From: Paracoccaceae bacterium
GTDB taxonomy: Bacteria > Pseudomonadota > Alphaproteobacteria > Rhodobacterales > Rhodobacteraceae
Assembly (NCBI GenBank): GCA_022843025.1
Contig: JALHOL010000004.1
Coordinates: forward strand, 62,001 to 126,000
Direction: 5' to 3'
Length of the DNA: 64,000 nucleotides
Position numbers and translations under genes: made by a program. Within the stretch, counting starts at the first letter, position 1. Each line of letters begins with the position of its first letter. Shown here piece after piece: positions 25,662 through 33,511 of this stretch. The notes under the pieces were generated by a model. That model was given only the letters and a program-made list of their open reading frames with translations, made no database searches and was not told where the DNA came from.

Positions 25662-26900
25662 TCAAGCCATCTGGGCCAGATGAAGCGCTGCGTCGGGCAG
25701 CGCCGAATAGCCACCGCGCCCGGCAACCCAGGTGCGGATGGGTGCCGGCATGCCCTGATCGGGCCAGTCGAGAAGAACCAGATCGGCGCGTTGGCCCGGC
25801 GCGATGCGACCACGATCCGCCAGACCCATGGCCGCCGCCGGATTGGCAGAAACGAGCCGCCACAGCGCGGGCAGGCTGGCCACGCCATCGGCCAGCAGGC
25901 GCACGACGGCACCCAGCATGGCCGGATAGAAGTAATCAGACGCCAGAATATCGCACAGGCCGCGCGCGATCATCTCGGCCGCGCCGGGCGAGCCGAGGTG
26001 TGAACCGCCGCGCATTGCGTTGGGCGCGCCAAGGACGATCCAATCGCCCTTTTCCCGTGCCGAAAGGAACACGCGTTCATGCATCGGGAATTCCGCGATC
26101 TGCGCGCCATGGGCGCGGTAAAAGTCGCGTGTGTCGGTCTGGCTGTCATCATGCGACAGCATGGGTGCGCCGCGTTCGGCAGCCATGGCGGCCACCACGG
26201 CAATGTCATCCCCGACGCGCGGGCGGCGGTTCCAGACCGTCATCATCAGCGCGACATAGGCATCAAGATCCATATGCGACCGCTTGGCGCGGCTATCCAT
26301 CTTGGCCCGGAAGGCGGGGGTGGAAAGGTCGGTCACCGGGTAATCTGGCACCAGGTCGAACGGACGGTCATGCAGCGCGATGGAGGGGTGCAGCAGGGCC
26401 GATGAAGTGTGGTCATTGAAGGCGACAGAAGGCGCGTCCTTGGCGGCCAAGGCCTCGGCCATCAGGGGGATGGCTTCGGGGCAGAAGGTTTCCCAGCGCA
26501 GTTGCAGACGGTTTTCCACCGTCAGGCGCGGGCGCAGGCGGCCCAAGGCGTGCAGCATGTCCCATCCGGTTTGCACGGAACGCAGGCCGGGTTCCCAGCT
26601 GAGCGTGAGGGCGTGGTAGGCGGTGGCGATGCCGTTTGCGGCAAGCTGACGGTCAGTTTCCAGAAGCGCGGCGTCGATCGGGACGGTCACGCCGGGGCGG
26701 GGCATGATCTGGCGTTCAAACGCATCGCCGTGGATGTCGACAAAGGCGGGGGCAAGGATGCGACCGCGCGCGTCGATCACCGCTGCGCCGTCGCGCGCCA
26801 CATCCAGCCCGGTGATGCGTCCGGATTCGATCCGGACCGCAGCGCGTTCGATGCGGTCTTCTAGGATGACGCGCGCGCCTTCAATGACGACGGCATCCAT
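25662..26900 (-). CDS. PhnM-like amidohydrolase, paralogue 3
   Basis: 412 aa. Amidohydrolase metal motifs are complete: VDIHGD (His57, Asp59) then AFERQIMPRP, FNDHTS, LSHDDSQTDTR, LGAPNAMRGGSHLGS and LASDYFYP. It is about 30 residues longer than the canonical PhnM and contains a distinct segment around SRAKRSHMDLDAYVALMMTV. The ATG at 26900 overlaps the methyltransferase stop by 1 bp. Its operon context (own PhnDCE transporter, methyltransferase, acyltransferase) suggests a substrate other than the C-P lyase intermediate. Confidence 0.8.
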   Translation of the reverse strand: MDAVVIEGARVILEDRIERAAVRIESGRITGLDVARDGAAVIDARGRILAPAFVDIHGDAFERQIMPRPGVTVPIDAALLETDRQLAANGIATAYHALTLSWEPGLRSVQTGWDMLHALGRLRPRLTVENRLQLRWETFCPEAIPLMAEALAAKDAPSVAFNDHTSSALLHPSIALHDRPFDLVPDYPVTDLSTPAFRAKMDSRAKRSHMDLDAYVALMMTVWNRRPRVGDDIAVVAAMAAERGAPMLSHDDSQTDTRDFYRAHGAQIAEFPMHERVFLSAREKGDWIVLGAPNAMRGGSHLGSPGAAEMIARGLCDILASDYFYPAMLGAVVRLLADGVASLPALWRLVSANPAAAMGLADRGRIAPGQRADLVLLDWPDQGMPAPIRTWVAGRGGYSALPDAALHLAQMA

Positions 26901-27556
26901 CACAGACGCTCCGCCAAGATATGCCAATGCCATGAGCCGGGCTTTTCATGTTCCCTGTCGATGAGCGAAAGCGGCTCGAACCCGGAGAAAAGCGCCAGAA
27001 GATCGCGCGCATTGCAGAAGTAATGCGGGTGGACCTTGTCGCCTTCGCCGTCGAAGACCCAGGTATTGCGCGAAATCTCACGCCCCGGTGCAAGGGCCTG
27101 TTCCACCGGAACACGGCGGGCGGACAGCATGGTGGCCATGAAGGTGCCGCCGGGGCGCAGGACGCGGGCGACTTCGGCCAATGTGGTGCGGACCACGGTT
27201 TCATCGCCGTGATAGATCACGTTCCAGGACAGGACGTGATCGAAGGTTCCGTCGGCATAGGGCAGATCGGTCATCGCACCCTGCTTCACACCGATATCCA
27301 GCCCTTCGGCCTTTGCTGCGAGGTCGATCACGCGGACGGATTCGGCGGCGGCATCCAGCGCCTGAACCTTCAGGCCCATCCGGGCCAGTGCCAGAGCGTG
27401 CCGTCCGATCCCGGCGCCAAGGTCAAGGACGCGCGCGCCTTTGGGAAGATGGGCGGCATGGGCCAGAACCTCATCCTCGGCGCGTGCCCATTTGGACGTG
27501 CCGTCAGCGCGCTGCCATTCTTCGTTCCAGTAGCGATGAGCCGTATCGGTTGTCAT
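26900..27556 (-). CDS. class I SAM-dependent methyltransferase
   Basis: 218 aa. Rossmann-type motif I VLDLGAGIGRHALALA, acidic residue after beta-2 (QALDAAAESV), motif FDHVLSWNVIYHGDE and post-motif VLRPGGTFMATML. Substrate unknown; the His-rich stretch HPHYFCNARDLLALF is notable. Lies between phnE3 (12 bp) and phnM3 (1-bp overlap), so it is surely part of that operon. Confidence 0.85.
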   Translation of the reverse strand: MTTDTAHRYWNEEWQRADGTSKWARAEDEVLAHAAHLPKGARVLDLGAGIGRHALALARMGLKVQALDAAAESVRVIDLAAKAEGLDIGVKQGAMTDLPYADGTFDHVLSWNVIYHGDETVVRTTLAEVARVLRPGGTFMATMLSARRVPVEQALAPGREISRNTWVFDGEGDKVHPHYFCNARDLLALFSGFEPLSLIDREHEKPGSWHWHILAERL

Positions 27557-27568
27557 GGCAGAGCCTTT

Positions 27569-28378
27569 TCAGATCAATTTGGACCGGATCCAGCTGGACC
27601 CTTGTTCGACGATCATCACCAAAGCCAGCAGCATCAGGATGATGGTCAGCGCCTCGTCGTAGTTGAACAGGTCGAAGGCGACTTTCAGATCGACCCCGAT
27701 GCCGCCCGCGCCCACAAGGCCCAAAGCCGCCGACCCGCGCACGGCCTTTTCCAGCGCAAAGAGCGAGGTTGCGGTGAACGATGGAAGACAGGCGGGAAAG
27801 ACGGCAGAGAAGATGATGCCCATGCGGCTGGCACCGATGGAGCGCAGGGCGTCTTGCGGGCCGGTGTCGGCCTCTTCCATCGCTTCGGCGAAGAAGCGGC
27901 CGGCAAAACCGATCTTGTCGACCATGATGGCCAGCACGCCAGCAGCGGGGCCAAGGCCCACCATGATGATGAAGAAGATCGCCCAGACCAGATCGGGGAT
28001 GGTGCGAAACAGCGCAATGATCGCGCGGGCCGCAACGCGGATCAGCGGGTGCGGCGACAGACGGTCGGTGGCGAGGATTGCGAAGGGCACCGCAAAGACA
28101 AGGCCAAGCGCCGCCCCGGCAACGGCCATTTGCAGGGTTTCCAGCAGCTTTAGCGCGATACGGTCGATCCGGCTGATATCCGGCGGGAACATCTGCGCCA
28201 GCAGGCCAGAGGGTGCAAAAAGGCGGGTGATCCCGCGACCCAGCGCATCGAATTGTGGGGCAGTGGCGGCGATGCTGGAGACGACCAGCGCCAGCACAAC
28301 GATGATCCCGATGTATTCGCCGATGCTGCGATGTTCGAACCGTGGCAGGTTGACCGTTCCGTTTGCCATCCGTGTCAT
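27569..28378 (-). CDS. phnE: phosphonate-type ABC transporter permease PhnE (second locus)
   Basis: 269 aa. A membrane helix at about 20-40, then TLQMAVAGAALGLVFAVPFAI, LFRTIPDLVWAIFFIIMVGLG, the loop GPQDALRSIGASRMGIIFSAVFP and ALEKAVRGSAALGLVGAGGIGV. It belongs to the PhnE/PtxC group. A single permease here, unlike the phnE-phnE2 pair at 12.9-15.1 kb, so it probably homodimerises. ATGA overlap with phnC2. Confidence 0.92.
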   Translation of the reverse strand: MTRMANGTVNLPRFEHRSIGEYIGIIVVLALVVSSIAATAPQFDALGRGITRLFAPSGLLAQMFPPDISRIDRIALKLLETLQMAVAGAALGLVFAVPFAILATDRLSPHPLIRVAARAIIALFRTIPDLVWAIFFIIMVGLGPAAGVLAIMVDKIGFAGRFFAEAMEEADTGPQDALRSIGASRMGIIFSAVFPACLPSFTATSLFALEKAVRGSAALGLVGAGGIGVDLKVAFDLFNYDEALTIILMLLALVMIVEQGSSWIRSKLI

Positions 28379-29172
28379 TCCTGATGTTCGAAGAAGCGCC
28401 GCAGATGCGCGGCGTCGGTGCCTTGGGTGGGACGGTCCATCACGATCTTGCCTTGTTGCAGGCCAAGGATGTGGTCGGAGAATTCCAGCGTGTGTTCCAT
28501 TCGGTGCGAAATCACGATCAGCGTCAGTCCGTCCTGACGGGCGAGATCGGACAGCAGGCGCATGATCTCTTCGCCGGATTGCGGATCGAGGCTGGCATCG
28601 GGTTCATCGGCCAGGATGATGCGGGGACGTTGCATCAGCATCCGCGCGATGGCCACGCGCTGTGCCTGCCCGCCGGACAAACTGTCGACGCGTTGCAGGG
28701 CGCGGTCGGCTAGGCCAACGCGGGCGAGGCATTCCAGCGCTTCGGCGCGAACAGCGGCAGGGGCGATGGATTGGAACCAGGCGCGCGGGCCGGACATGCG
28801 GGCCTGCACGCCATGCACCACGTTGGACAGCGCCGAAAGGCGGGGAACGAGGTTGTGCTTTTGCCAGACCACGCCGACCTGCGCCCGAAAGGCCCGCAGC
28901 CCGCGCGGCGAGAGCGAGAGCACGTCCTGCCCCAGCATCTGCACCTGCCCGGCCGAGGGTTCAATCAGCCGGATCAGGCATTTCATCAGGGTGGATTTGC
29001 CCGAGCCGTTCGCCCCGATCAGGGCCGTCGCCACACCGGCGCGGACAGTGAAATCGATGCCCGCCAGAACCACGCGCCCGTCAAAGGATTTCTCCAGCTT
29101 CGAGACGGAAAGAACAGACCCCGCTTGCGCGGGATCTGTTGTCAAAAGCGGGGCGCGTAGGGGCGCATTCAT
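28375..29172 (-). CDS. phnC: phosphonate-type ABC transporter ATP-binding protein PhnC (second locus)
   Basis: 265 aa. Walker A GANGSGKST, VVWQKHNLVPRLSALSNVVHG (the PhnC Q-loop), signature LSGGQAQRVAIARMLMQ, Walker B IILADEPDASLDP and VISHRMEHTLEFSDHI. It begins 7 bp after phnD2. Only moderately similar to the first PhnC, so not a recent duplicate. Confidence 0.93.
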   Translation of the reverse strand: MNAPLRAPLLTTDPAQAGSVLSVSKLEKSFDGRVVLAGIDFTVRAGVATALIGANGSGKSTLMKCLIRLIEPSAGQVQMLGQDVLSLSPRGLRAFRAQVGVVWQKHNLVPRLSALSNVVHGVQARMSGPRAWFQSIAPAAVRAEALECLARVGLADRALQRVDSLSGGQAQRVAIARMLMQRPRIILADEPDASLDPQSGEEIMRLLSDLARQDGLTLIVISHRMEHTLEFSDHILGLQQGKIVMDRPTQGTDAAHLRRFFEHQE

Positions 29173-29179
29173 CGGGCGA

Positions 29180-30049
29180 TCACTCGCCCACGAATTCGGT
29201 GAATTCGGTCACGCCGACATTTTCAAACATCTTGCGGACGTTGTCGTAATCGGCATCGGTCACCGATGCGTTGAAGCTGCCGCCGATGTATTTTTCGTTT
29301 TCCTCGGTCGAGGTGACGGCGGCGATCAGTTCTTCGCCATGGTCGGCAAAGGTCTTGCGAACAATGTCGACCACTTCGGCGGGCACTTTGGACGAGGCGA
29401 GCAGGATGTCATTGGGCAGTTCCGCGCCCTTGACCAGAACGCGCAGTTTCTGATCAGGGAAGGCTTCGGTCATCTGGTCGATATGGGTGCGGTTCAGGCC
29501 GATGGCTGCAATCTCGCCGCTGATCAGGGCTTCCATCGCAATGTTGCGCTTCAGGAAGACGGGTTCGTAATCCGTGCCATAGACAAGGCCCGCTTCGGCC
29601 AGCAGGGTGGCCGGCGACAGGTGCTGCGAGGTGGAACCGATCTCACCGAACGAGATTTTCTGGCCCTTCAGACCCGCCGTATCCTTGATTTCGGAACTGT
29701 CGAGGACGACTACGTTGGAATAGTAGTCCGGGCGGTTCCAGGTCACCACCGGCACGGCATCCATGCGGGCGTTGAACACGACATACTCCGCCGGGCCGGT
29801 CAGCACGAAATCGACCTGCTCGGCGGCCATCGCCTCGACCGCCACGGTGCGGCCGGAAACGGGGAAGAATTCGACCTTGAGGCCGGAGATCTTTTCAAAG
29901 GCATCCTTGAACGGACCCATTTCGCGCTGCACGGCTTCGGCACCATCAATATCGGTGACGGCAAAGCGGATGGTTTCTTGCGCCGCGGCGATGCCTGCCC
30001 CTGCCATCATGGCAAGGCCGAAGATGCCGGCTTTCAGAAGATTGGTCAT
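29180..30049 (-). CDS. phnD: phosphonate/phosphite-type ABC transporter substrate-binding protein PhnD (second locus)
   Basis: 289 aa. Signal peptide ends at IAAA/QETIRF. Mature features are FPVSGRTVAVEAMAAEQVDFVLTGPAEYVVFNA, GEIGSTSQHLSPATLL and IGLNRTHIDQM. PhnD/PtxB family members bind phosphonate, phosphite or related oxyanions; the ligand here cannot be assigned. First gene of the six-gene leftward operon, with a Pho-like site 47-68 bp upstream. Confidence 0.9.
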   Translation of the reverse strand: MTNLLKAGIFGLAMMAGAGIAAAQETIRFAVTDIDGAEAVQREMGPFKDAFEKISGLKVEFFPVSGRTVAVEAMAAEQVDFVLTGPAEYVVFNARMDAVPVVTWNRPDYYSNVVVLDSSEIKDTAGLKGQKISFGEIGSTSQHLSPATLLAEAGLVYGTDYEPVFLKRNIAMEALISGEIAAIGLNRTHIDQMTEAFPDQKLRVLVKGAELPNDILLASSKVPAEVVDIVRKTFADHGEELIAAVTSTEENEKYIGGSFNASVTDADYDNVRKMFENVGVTEFTEFVGE

Positions 30050-30095
30050 GGAACCCCCAGTGGATGCGATTGGCGTTCCAAGCGGGGTAGAGCGG

Positions 30096-30117
30096 GCAGA
30101 TGACAGCGGGATGATGG
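30096..30117 (-). promoter_or_regulatory. Pho-box-like repeats upstream of phnD2
   Basis: The minus strand reads CCATCATCCCG then CTGTCATCTGC. The second starts with an exact PhoB half-site CTGTCAT and the first is a weaker copy in 11-bp phase, 47-68 bp before phnD2. Upstream in the same gap is a palindrome ATGAA-A-TTCAT (30150-30160 region) of unknown role. Confidence 0.5.
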
Positions 30118-30202
30118 TTTGGTTGCCGGATTGTAACGACGGGATGGCGTTACATGAAATTCATCTTACTGTTGCAGGCGTCATCTGCCGCCCGGAGGGG
30201 GA

Positions 30203-30901
30203 TCAGATATGGCGGGTAAGGCCGCCATCAACGATCAGGGTCTGGCCGGTCACATAACTGGAATCGTCAGTCAGCAGGAAGGCAGCGGCCTTGGCCTGTT
30301 CTTCCACCTTTGCGATGCGCTTCAGCGCGGCAAGGTCGCCGTATTTCGCCACATCAAGGCTGTCGGTGAACCCCGGCGCAAGGCAGTTCATGCGGATGTT
30401 CTGCGGACCGTAGCGATCGGCATAAAGCTTGGTGAAGGAGGATACCCCGGCGCGATAGACGCAAGAGGCCGGGAACCAGAGGGAGGGTTCGAAACTGGCA
30501 TAGGTGGTGACGTTGACGATGGCGCCGCCGCCCTGTTCCTGCATCACGGGGGTGACGAGCCGCGCCATGCGGATCACGGATTTTACGATCATCTCATTGG
30601 CGAGATCCCAGTTTTCATCGGTGATTTCCAGAAGGTCACCCTTGGGCGGATGGCCCGTATGGTTCAGCACCGCGTCGATGCGGCCATGGGTGGCCATGGC
30701 CAGATCGACGATGGCCTTCAGGTCATCGGCGCTTTGCGCCACGCCGCGGCGCGCGACTCCGCCCAGTTCGGCGGCGAGGGTTTCGCAATTCTCTGAAGGC
30801 GACATCAGGACCAGCGCATAGCCACGCATGTGCATTTCGCGCGCGACGGCAGCCCCGATCCCGCGGCCACTGCCGGTTAGCAGACAGACTTTTTGAACCA
30901 T
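30203..30901 (-). CDS. atypical short-chain dehydrogenase/reductase family protein
   Basis: 232 aa Rossmann protein: cofactor loop GSGRGIG near the N-terminus, NHTGHPP in the place of NNAG, and PGFTDSL. The classical Ser-Tyr-x-x-x-Lys catalytic set is not conserved: alignment of VNVTTYASFEP to the usual VNISS…YSASK places Ser where Tyr is expected and Arg where Lys is expected (VYRAGVSSFTKLYADRYG). It may therefore act with other residues or have lost redox catalysis. ATG 30901 follows a GGGAAGAA site. It lies 115 bp after the ROK-fusion gene, possibly in the same transcript. Confidence 0.82.
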   Translation of the reverse strand: MVQKVCLLTGSGRGIGAAVAREMHMRGYALVLMSPSENCETLAAELGGVARRGVAQSADDLKAIVDLAMATHGRIDAVLNHTGHPPKGDLLEITDENWDLANEMIVKSVIRMARLVTPVMQEQGGGAIVNVTTYASFEPSLWFPASCVYRAGVSSFTKLYADRYGPQNIRMNCLAPGFTDSLDVAKYGDLAALKRIAKVEEQAKAAAFLLTDDSSYVTGQTLIVDGGLTRHI

Positions 30902-31016
30902 GATTCTTCCCTTCGGCGCTTGCGCCCGGCTAATCGGGCAGATGCCCTTGTCCCACAGCATGCCCAACCGCCCCGGAAAGAGCCATCCGTTTCGATGGGG
31001 ATTGGCGGATGCCGCA

Positions 31017-32405
31017 TCAGCGCAGCAGGAGGCCGATCTGTTGCGCCAGCATGGCAGGATCGACAGGCTGCTCCGTATCAACCTCGATCAGGGGGAACCC
31101 ACCCGAAGGGCGTGCACGTTCGGCCAGTGCGCGCAGTTCCGGCACATAGTCCAGACCGGGGTGGCCGGCGGGGCGGCTTCCTGCGCGGCGCGAGTAACGG
31201 TCGGCGATGGTATCAGGCCGGGCGTGGCACCAGACTTCGACCACCTCAGTGATCCCGGCGCGCTGCAACCCCTCGTCCAGCACGGCGCGGGGCTGGAAGC
31301 CGAACCATGCGTCTATAATGACTGTCGCGGCGGGCGGGTGCTGGGCGACCATGTCGAAGATGGCGGAGTATGTGGCCATGCCGAAGCGGCGGTTCATCGG
31401 GCGGTCGACAGGCGCGAATTCCAGCAGGAAGGGGTTCTTGACCGTATCAAGCGACAAGACAGGCCAGCCCCCAGTGCGAGAAAGGTGATCGGCGATTCCG
31501 GATTTACCCGACGCCGGAACCCCGTTGACCAGAATGGCACGGCGGCCGCGCGGCAGGCTGGCCAATGCCGCGCCCGTCACGCCCGCATCATCCTGAAGGG
31601 CCGCAGCGACCACGGGCGCATCGAACCAGGACCGCGCGGATGGCACGCGGGCAAGGGCCGCCAGTGCAGCCGCGCCTGCCCCACCACCGATCAGCACCAG
31701 ATCGGGCGAAACAGCCGTGATCATCGTGTCGATCGCGGAACGCAGCGGGGCAGCCCAGCGCATCAGCACGGTTTGCGCAGCGGAATCGTCGTCCATCGCC
31801 AACAAATCCTGGGCTCGCAGATGCGATGGCAACCCGGCTTCGGCCAGATGGGTGGCGAAGGCAGTGCCGGAACTTTCCGTTTCGACGCAGCCGCGACGTC
31901 CGCAGACGCACGGCCGCCCTTCGGGCATGACGACGAGATGGCCCAGTTGCCCTGCCGTTCCGCGGCCCCGCAGGATGCGCCCATGGTCGAGGATCGCCCC
32001 GCCAATGCCTGTGCCGATCGTGAACAGGACGGCATTTGCGCAGCCCCGGGCAGCGCCCACCCGCGCCTCGGCGATAAGGGCCATGCTGGCGTCATTGTCG
32101 ATGGTGACGGGCAGACCCGCCTCTTCGGCCAGCCGCCGGGCAAAGGGAATGCTGGACAGGTCGACATAACCACCCGACAGCGCGACCTGACGGTCGAAAT
32201 CCACCTGACCGGGCACACCGGCACCGATGGCCACGGTATCGGCATCGCGCAGGGCGGAGATCAGGGCAAGGCAGATGCGCAGGCAGGCATCCGGGTCGCG
32301 GTCTGTGGCCACGGCGCGACGGTCAAGGATGGTGCCGTCCGGTGCCACCCGCGCGGCGCGGATGTTGGTGCCGCCGATATCGATGCCGATGGCATTGCGC
32401 GGCAT
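31017..32405 (-). CDS. ROK-family sugar kinase fused to a C-terminal P-loop kinase-like domain
   Basis: 462 aa, two domains. Residues 4-288 are a ROK kinase: phosphate-1 loop IDIGGTN, catalytic Asp104 in IDNDAS, FTIGTGIGGAIL, His156, and the zinc motif with Cys166, Cys168 and Cys173 (CVCGRRGCVE). Residues 289-462 form a second nucleotide-binding domain with Walker A GVPASGKS at 295-302, an Asp after strand 2 (LSLDTVKNP), VIIDAWFG as Walker B-like, and Arg-rich DRYSRRAGSR as a possible lid. ROK proteins phosphorylate hexoses or N-acetyl sugars; the added domain is AAA_33/gluconokinase/zeta-like. Located 3 bp after the LacD-like aldolase gene. Confidence 0.85.
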   Translation of the reverse strand: MPRNAIGIDIGGTNIRAARVAPDGTILDRRAVATDRDPDACLRICLALISALRDADTVAIGAGVPGQVDFDRQVALSGGYVDLSSIPFARRLAEEAGLPVTIDNDASMALIAEARVGAARGCANAVLFTIGTGIGGAILDHGRILRGRGTAGQLGHLVVMPEGRPCVCGRRGCVETESSGTAFATHLAEAGLPSHLRAQDLLAMDDDSAAQTVLMRWAAPLRSAIDTMITAVSPDLVLIGGGAGAAALAALARVPSARSWFDAPVVAAALQDDAGVTGAALASLPRGRRAILVNGVPASGKSGIADHLSRTGGWPVLSLDTVKNPFLLEFAPVDRPMNRRFGMATYSAIFDMVAQHPPAATVIIDAWFGFQPRAVLDEGLQRAGITEVVEVWCHARPDTIADRYSRRAGSRPAGHPGLDYVPELRALAERARPSGGFPLIEVDTEQPVDPAMLAQQIGLLLR

Positions 32406-32408
32406 GGG

Positions 32409-33311
32409 TCAACCGCGCGGCATGTGCCGCCCGATGACGGCCTGAAGTTCCCGCAAGCGGGGTACGGCCATCGTGGTCAGCCGTTCGCGTGTAACGTCAC
32501 GGTCGAGCGAGATGCAATCCTTCCACAAGGACCGCCCTGCAATCACACCGGATGCGCCATTCGCCATCGCCGTCTCCACCTGTCCAAGGAAGGTGGCATG
32601 ATCGACGCCTGCCGACAACACCGCCCATGGCACATCGCCCGCCATCCGGGTTATGTTGGCGCAGGCCTCGGCTGTGCCGGGGAACGGGATCTTGAGCACC
32701 TTGGACCCAAGGTCGAGGCAGATGCGCGACCCGCCTTCGATCAGCGCGGGAATGGCTTTCGCATGGGTGGCCTTGTCCTCATCCGGCAGGGCGTATGTGA
32801 GAAACTCTACGACCAGCAGCAGGTCTTCGGCGGCGAAATCGTCGATCACCTGTTTCAGAAGGGCGATGTTCTGGGTGTTGGCGGCCGGAATGTCGGACCG
32901 CAGATAGACCATGATCTTGCCACCCGTGCCGCCCAGTTCCCGCACACGGCGCGCGGTGATGCCGGGAACAAGCTTTGAGATGCGATAGCCTTCGGGCGTG
33001 GTTCCAAATCCGGAATCGTCCAGCCCGACCAGCAGCGCGGTCGATTTGTGCAGGTGCCCTTCGTCGATCATCCCCGGCAATGCGCAGACCGGATCGACCA
33101 GAATCGCCGTGGCGTGACGGGCAAGATGGGAGCCAATGTCGATCTTCGTGGCCCCAAGCACATCAATGCCGATCTTTGCCTGTTCCTCGGGCGTGGCGGC
33201 GAGAAGGGTCCGCATACCGCCGCGCTGATCGCAGGCCACAACCATCATGGCGCCCTCGTCGCCGCAGATCATCTGATAGCCGCGCCGTTCAGCGGTTGTC
33301 ATCCCAGTCAT
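32409..33311 (-). CDS. LacD/YihT-like class I aldolase
   Basis: 300 aa TIM-barrel protein of the LacD (tagatose 1,6-bisphosphate aldolase)/DeoC superfamily: ACDQRGGMR, LLVGLDDSGF, GGKIMVYLRSDIP, VEFLTYAL, LGSKVLKIPFPG with a candidate Schiff-base Lys, and PWAVLSAGVDHATFLGQV…GASGVIAGRSLW. Substrate is probably a phosphorylated ketose (tagatose-like or sulfofructose-like); sequence alone does not decide. ATG 33311 was chosen over 33302 although both are possible. First gene of the leftward group lacD-like, ROK fusion, SDR. Confidence 0.8.
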   Translation of the reverse strand: MTGMTTAERRGYQMICGDEGAMMVVACDQRGGMRTLLAATPEEQAKIGIDVLGATKIDIGSHLARHATAILVDPVCALPGMIDEGHLHKSTALLVGLDDSGFGTTPEGYRISKLVPGITARRVRELGGTGGKIMVYLRSDIPAANTQNIALLKQVIDDFAAEDLLLVVEFLTYALPDEDKATHAKAIPALIEGGSRICLDLGSKVLKIPFPGTAEACANITRMAGDVPWAVLSAGVDHATFLGQVETAMANGASGVIAGRSLWKDCISLDRDVTRERLTTMAVPRLRELQAVIGRHMPRG

Positions 33312-33440
33312 GCCACTGCCTTTTCTGTGTCGTCGCGCCGGCATCGGCGCTGTAAAATCTTGCGAACACCCTTCCCCTGCTGATCTGTGCGATTGCCACG
33401 AACTGCGAAGGTGATATGGTGACCGAGGTTGTGTAACACG

Positions 33441-33459
33441 TTGCTGAAAGGAATTGCAA
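33441..33459 (+). promoter_or_regulatory. candidate SorC-regulator operator, copy 1
   Basis: TTGCTGAAAGGAATTGCAA lies in the gap between the divergent aldolase and regulator genes. It shares TTGCTGnAAnnAATTGC with a site at 34437-34455 before the sugar-binding-protein gene. Two such matches flanking one regulator gene suggest its operators. Confidence 0.45.
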
Positions 33460-33511
33460 TCTGTCTCAGATCGCTTCATCCGACGCGAGCGAAACCCGCG
33501 CGCTGATTCAT

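Noticed and set aside
28375-29172. Second phnCDE as a recent tandem duplication of the first
   Set aside because: Gene order differs (phnD-C-E versus phnC-D-E-E), there is one permease instead of two, and the proteins are only moderately alike.
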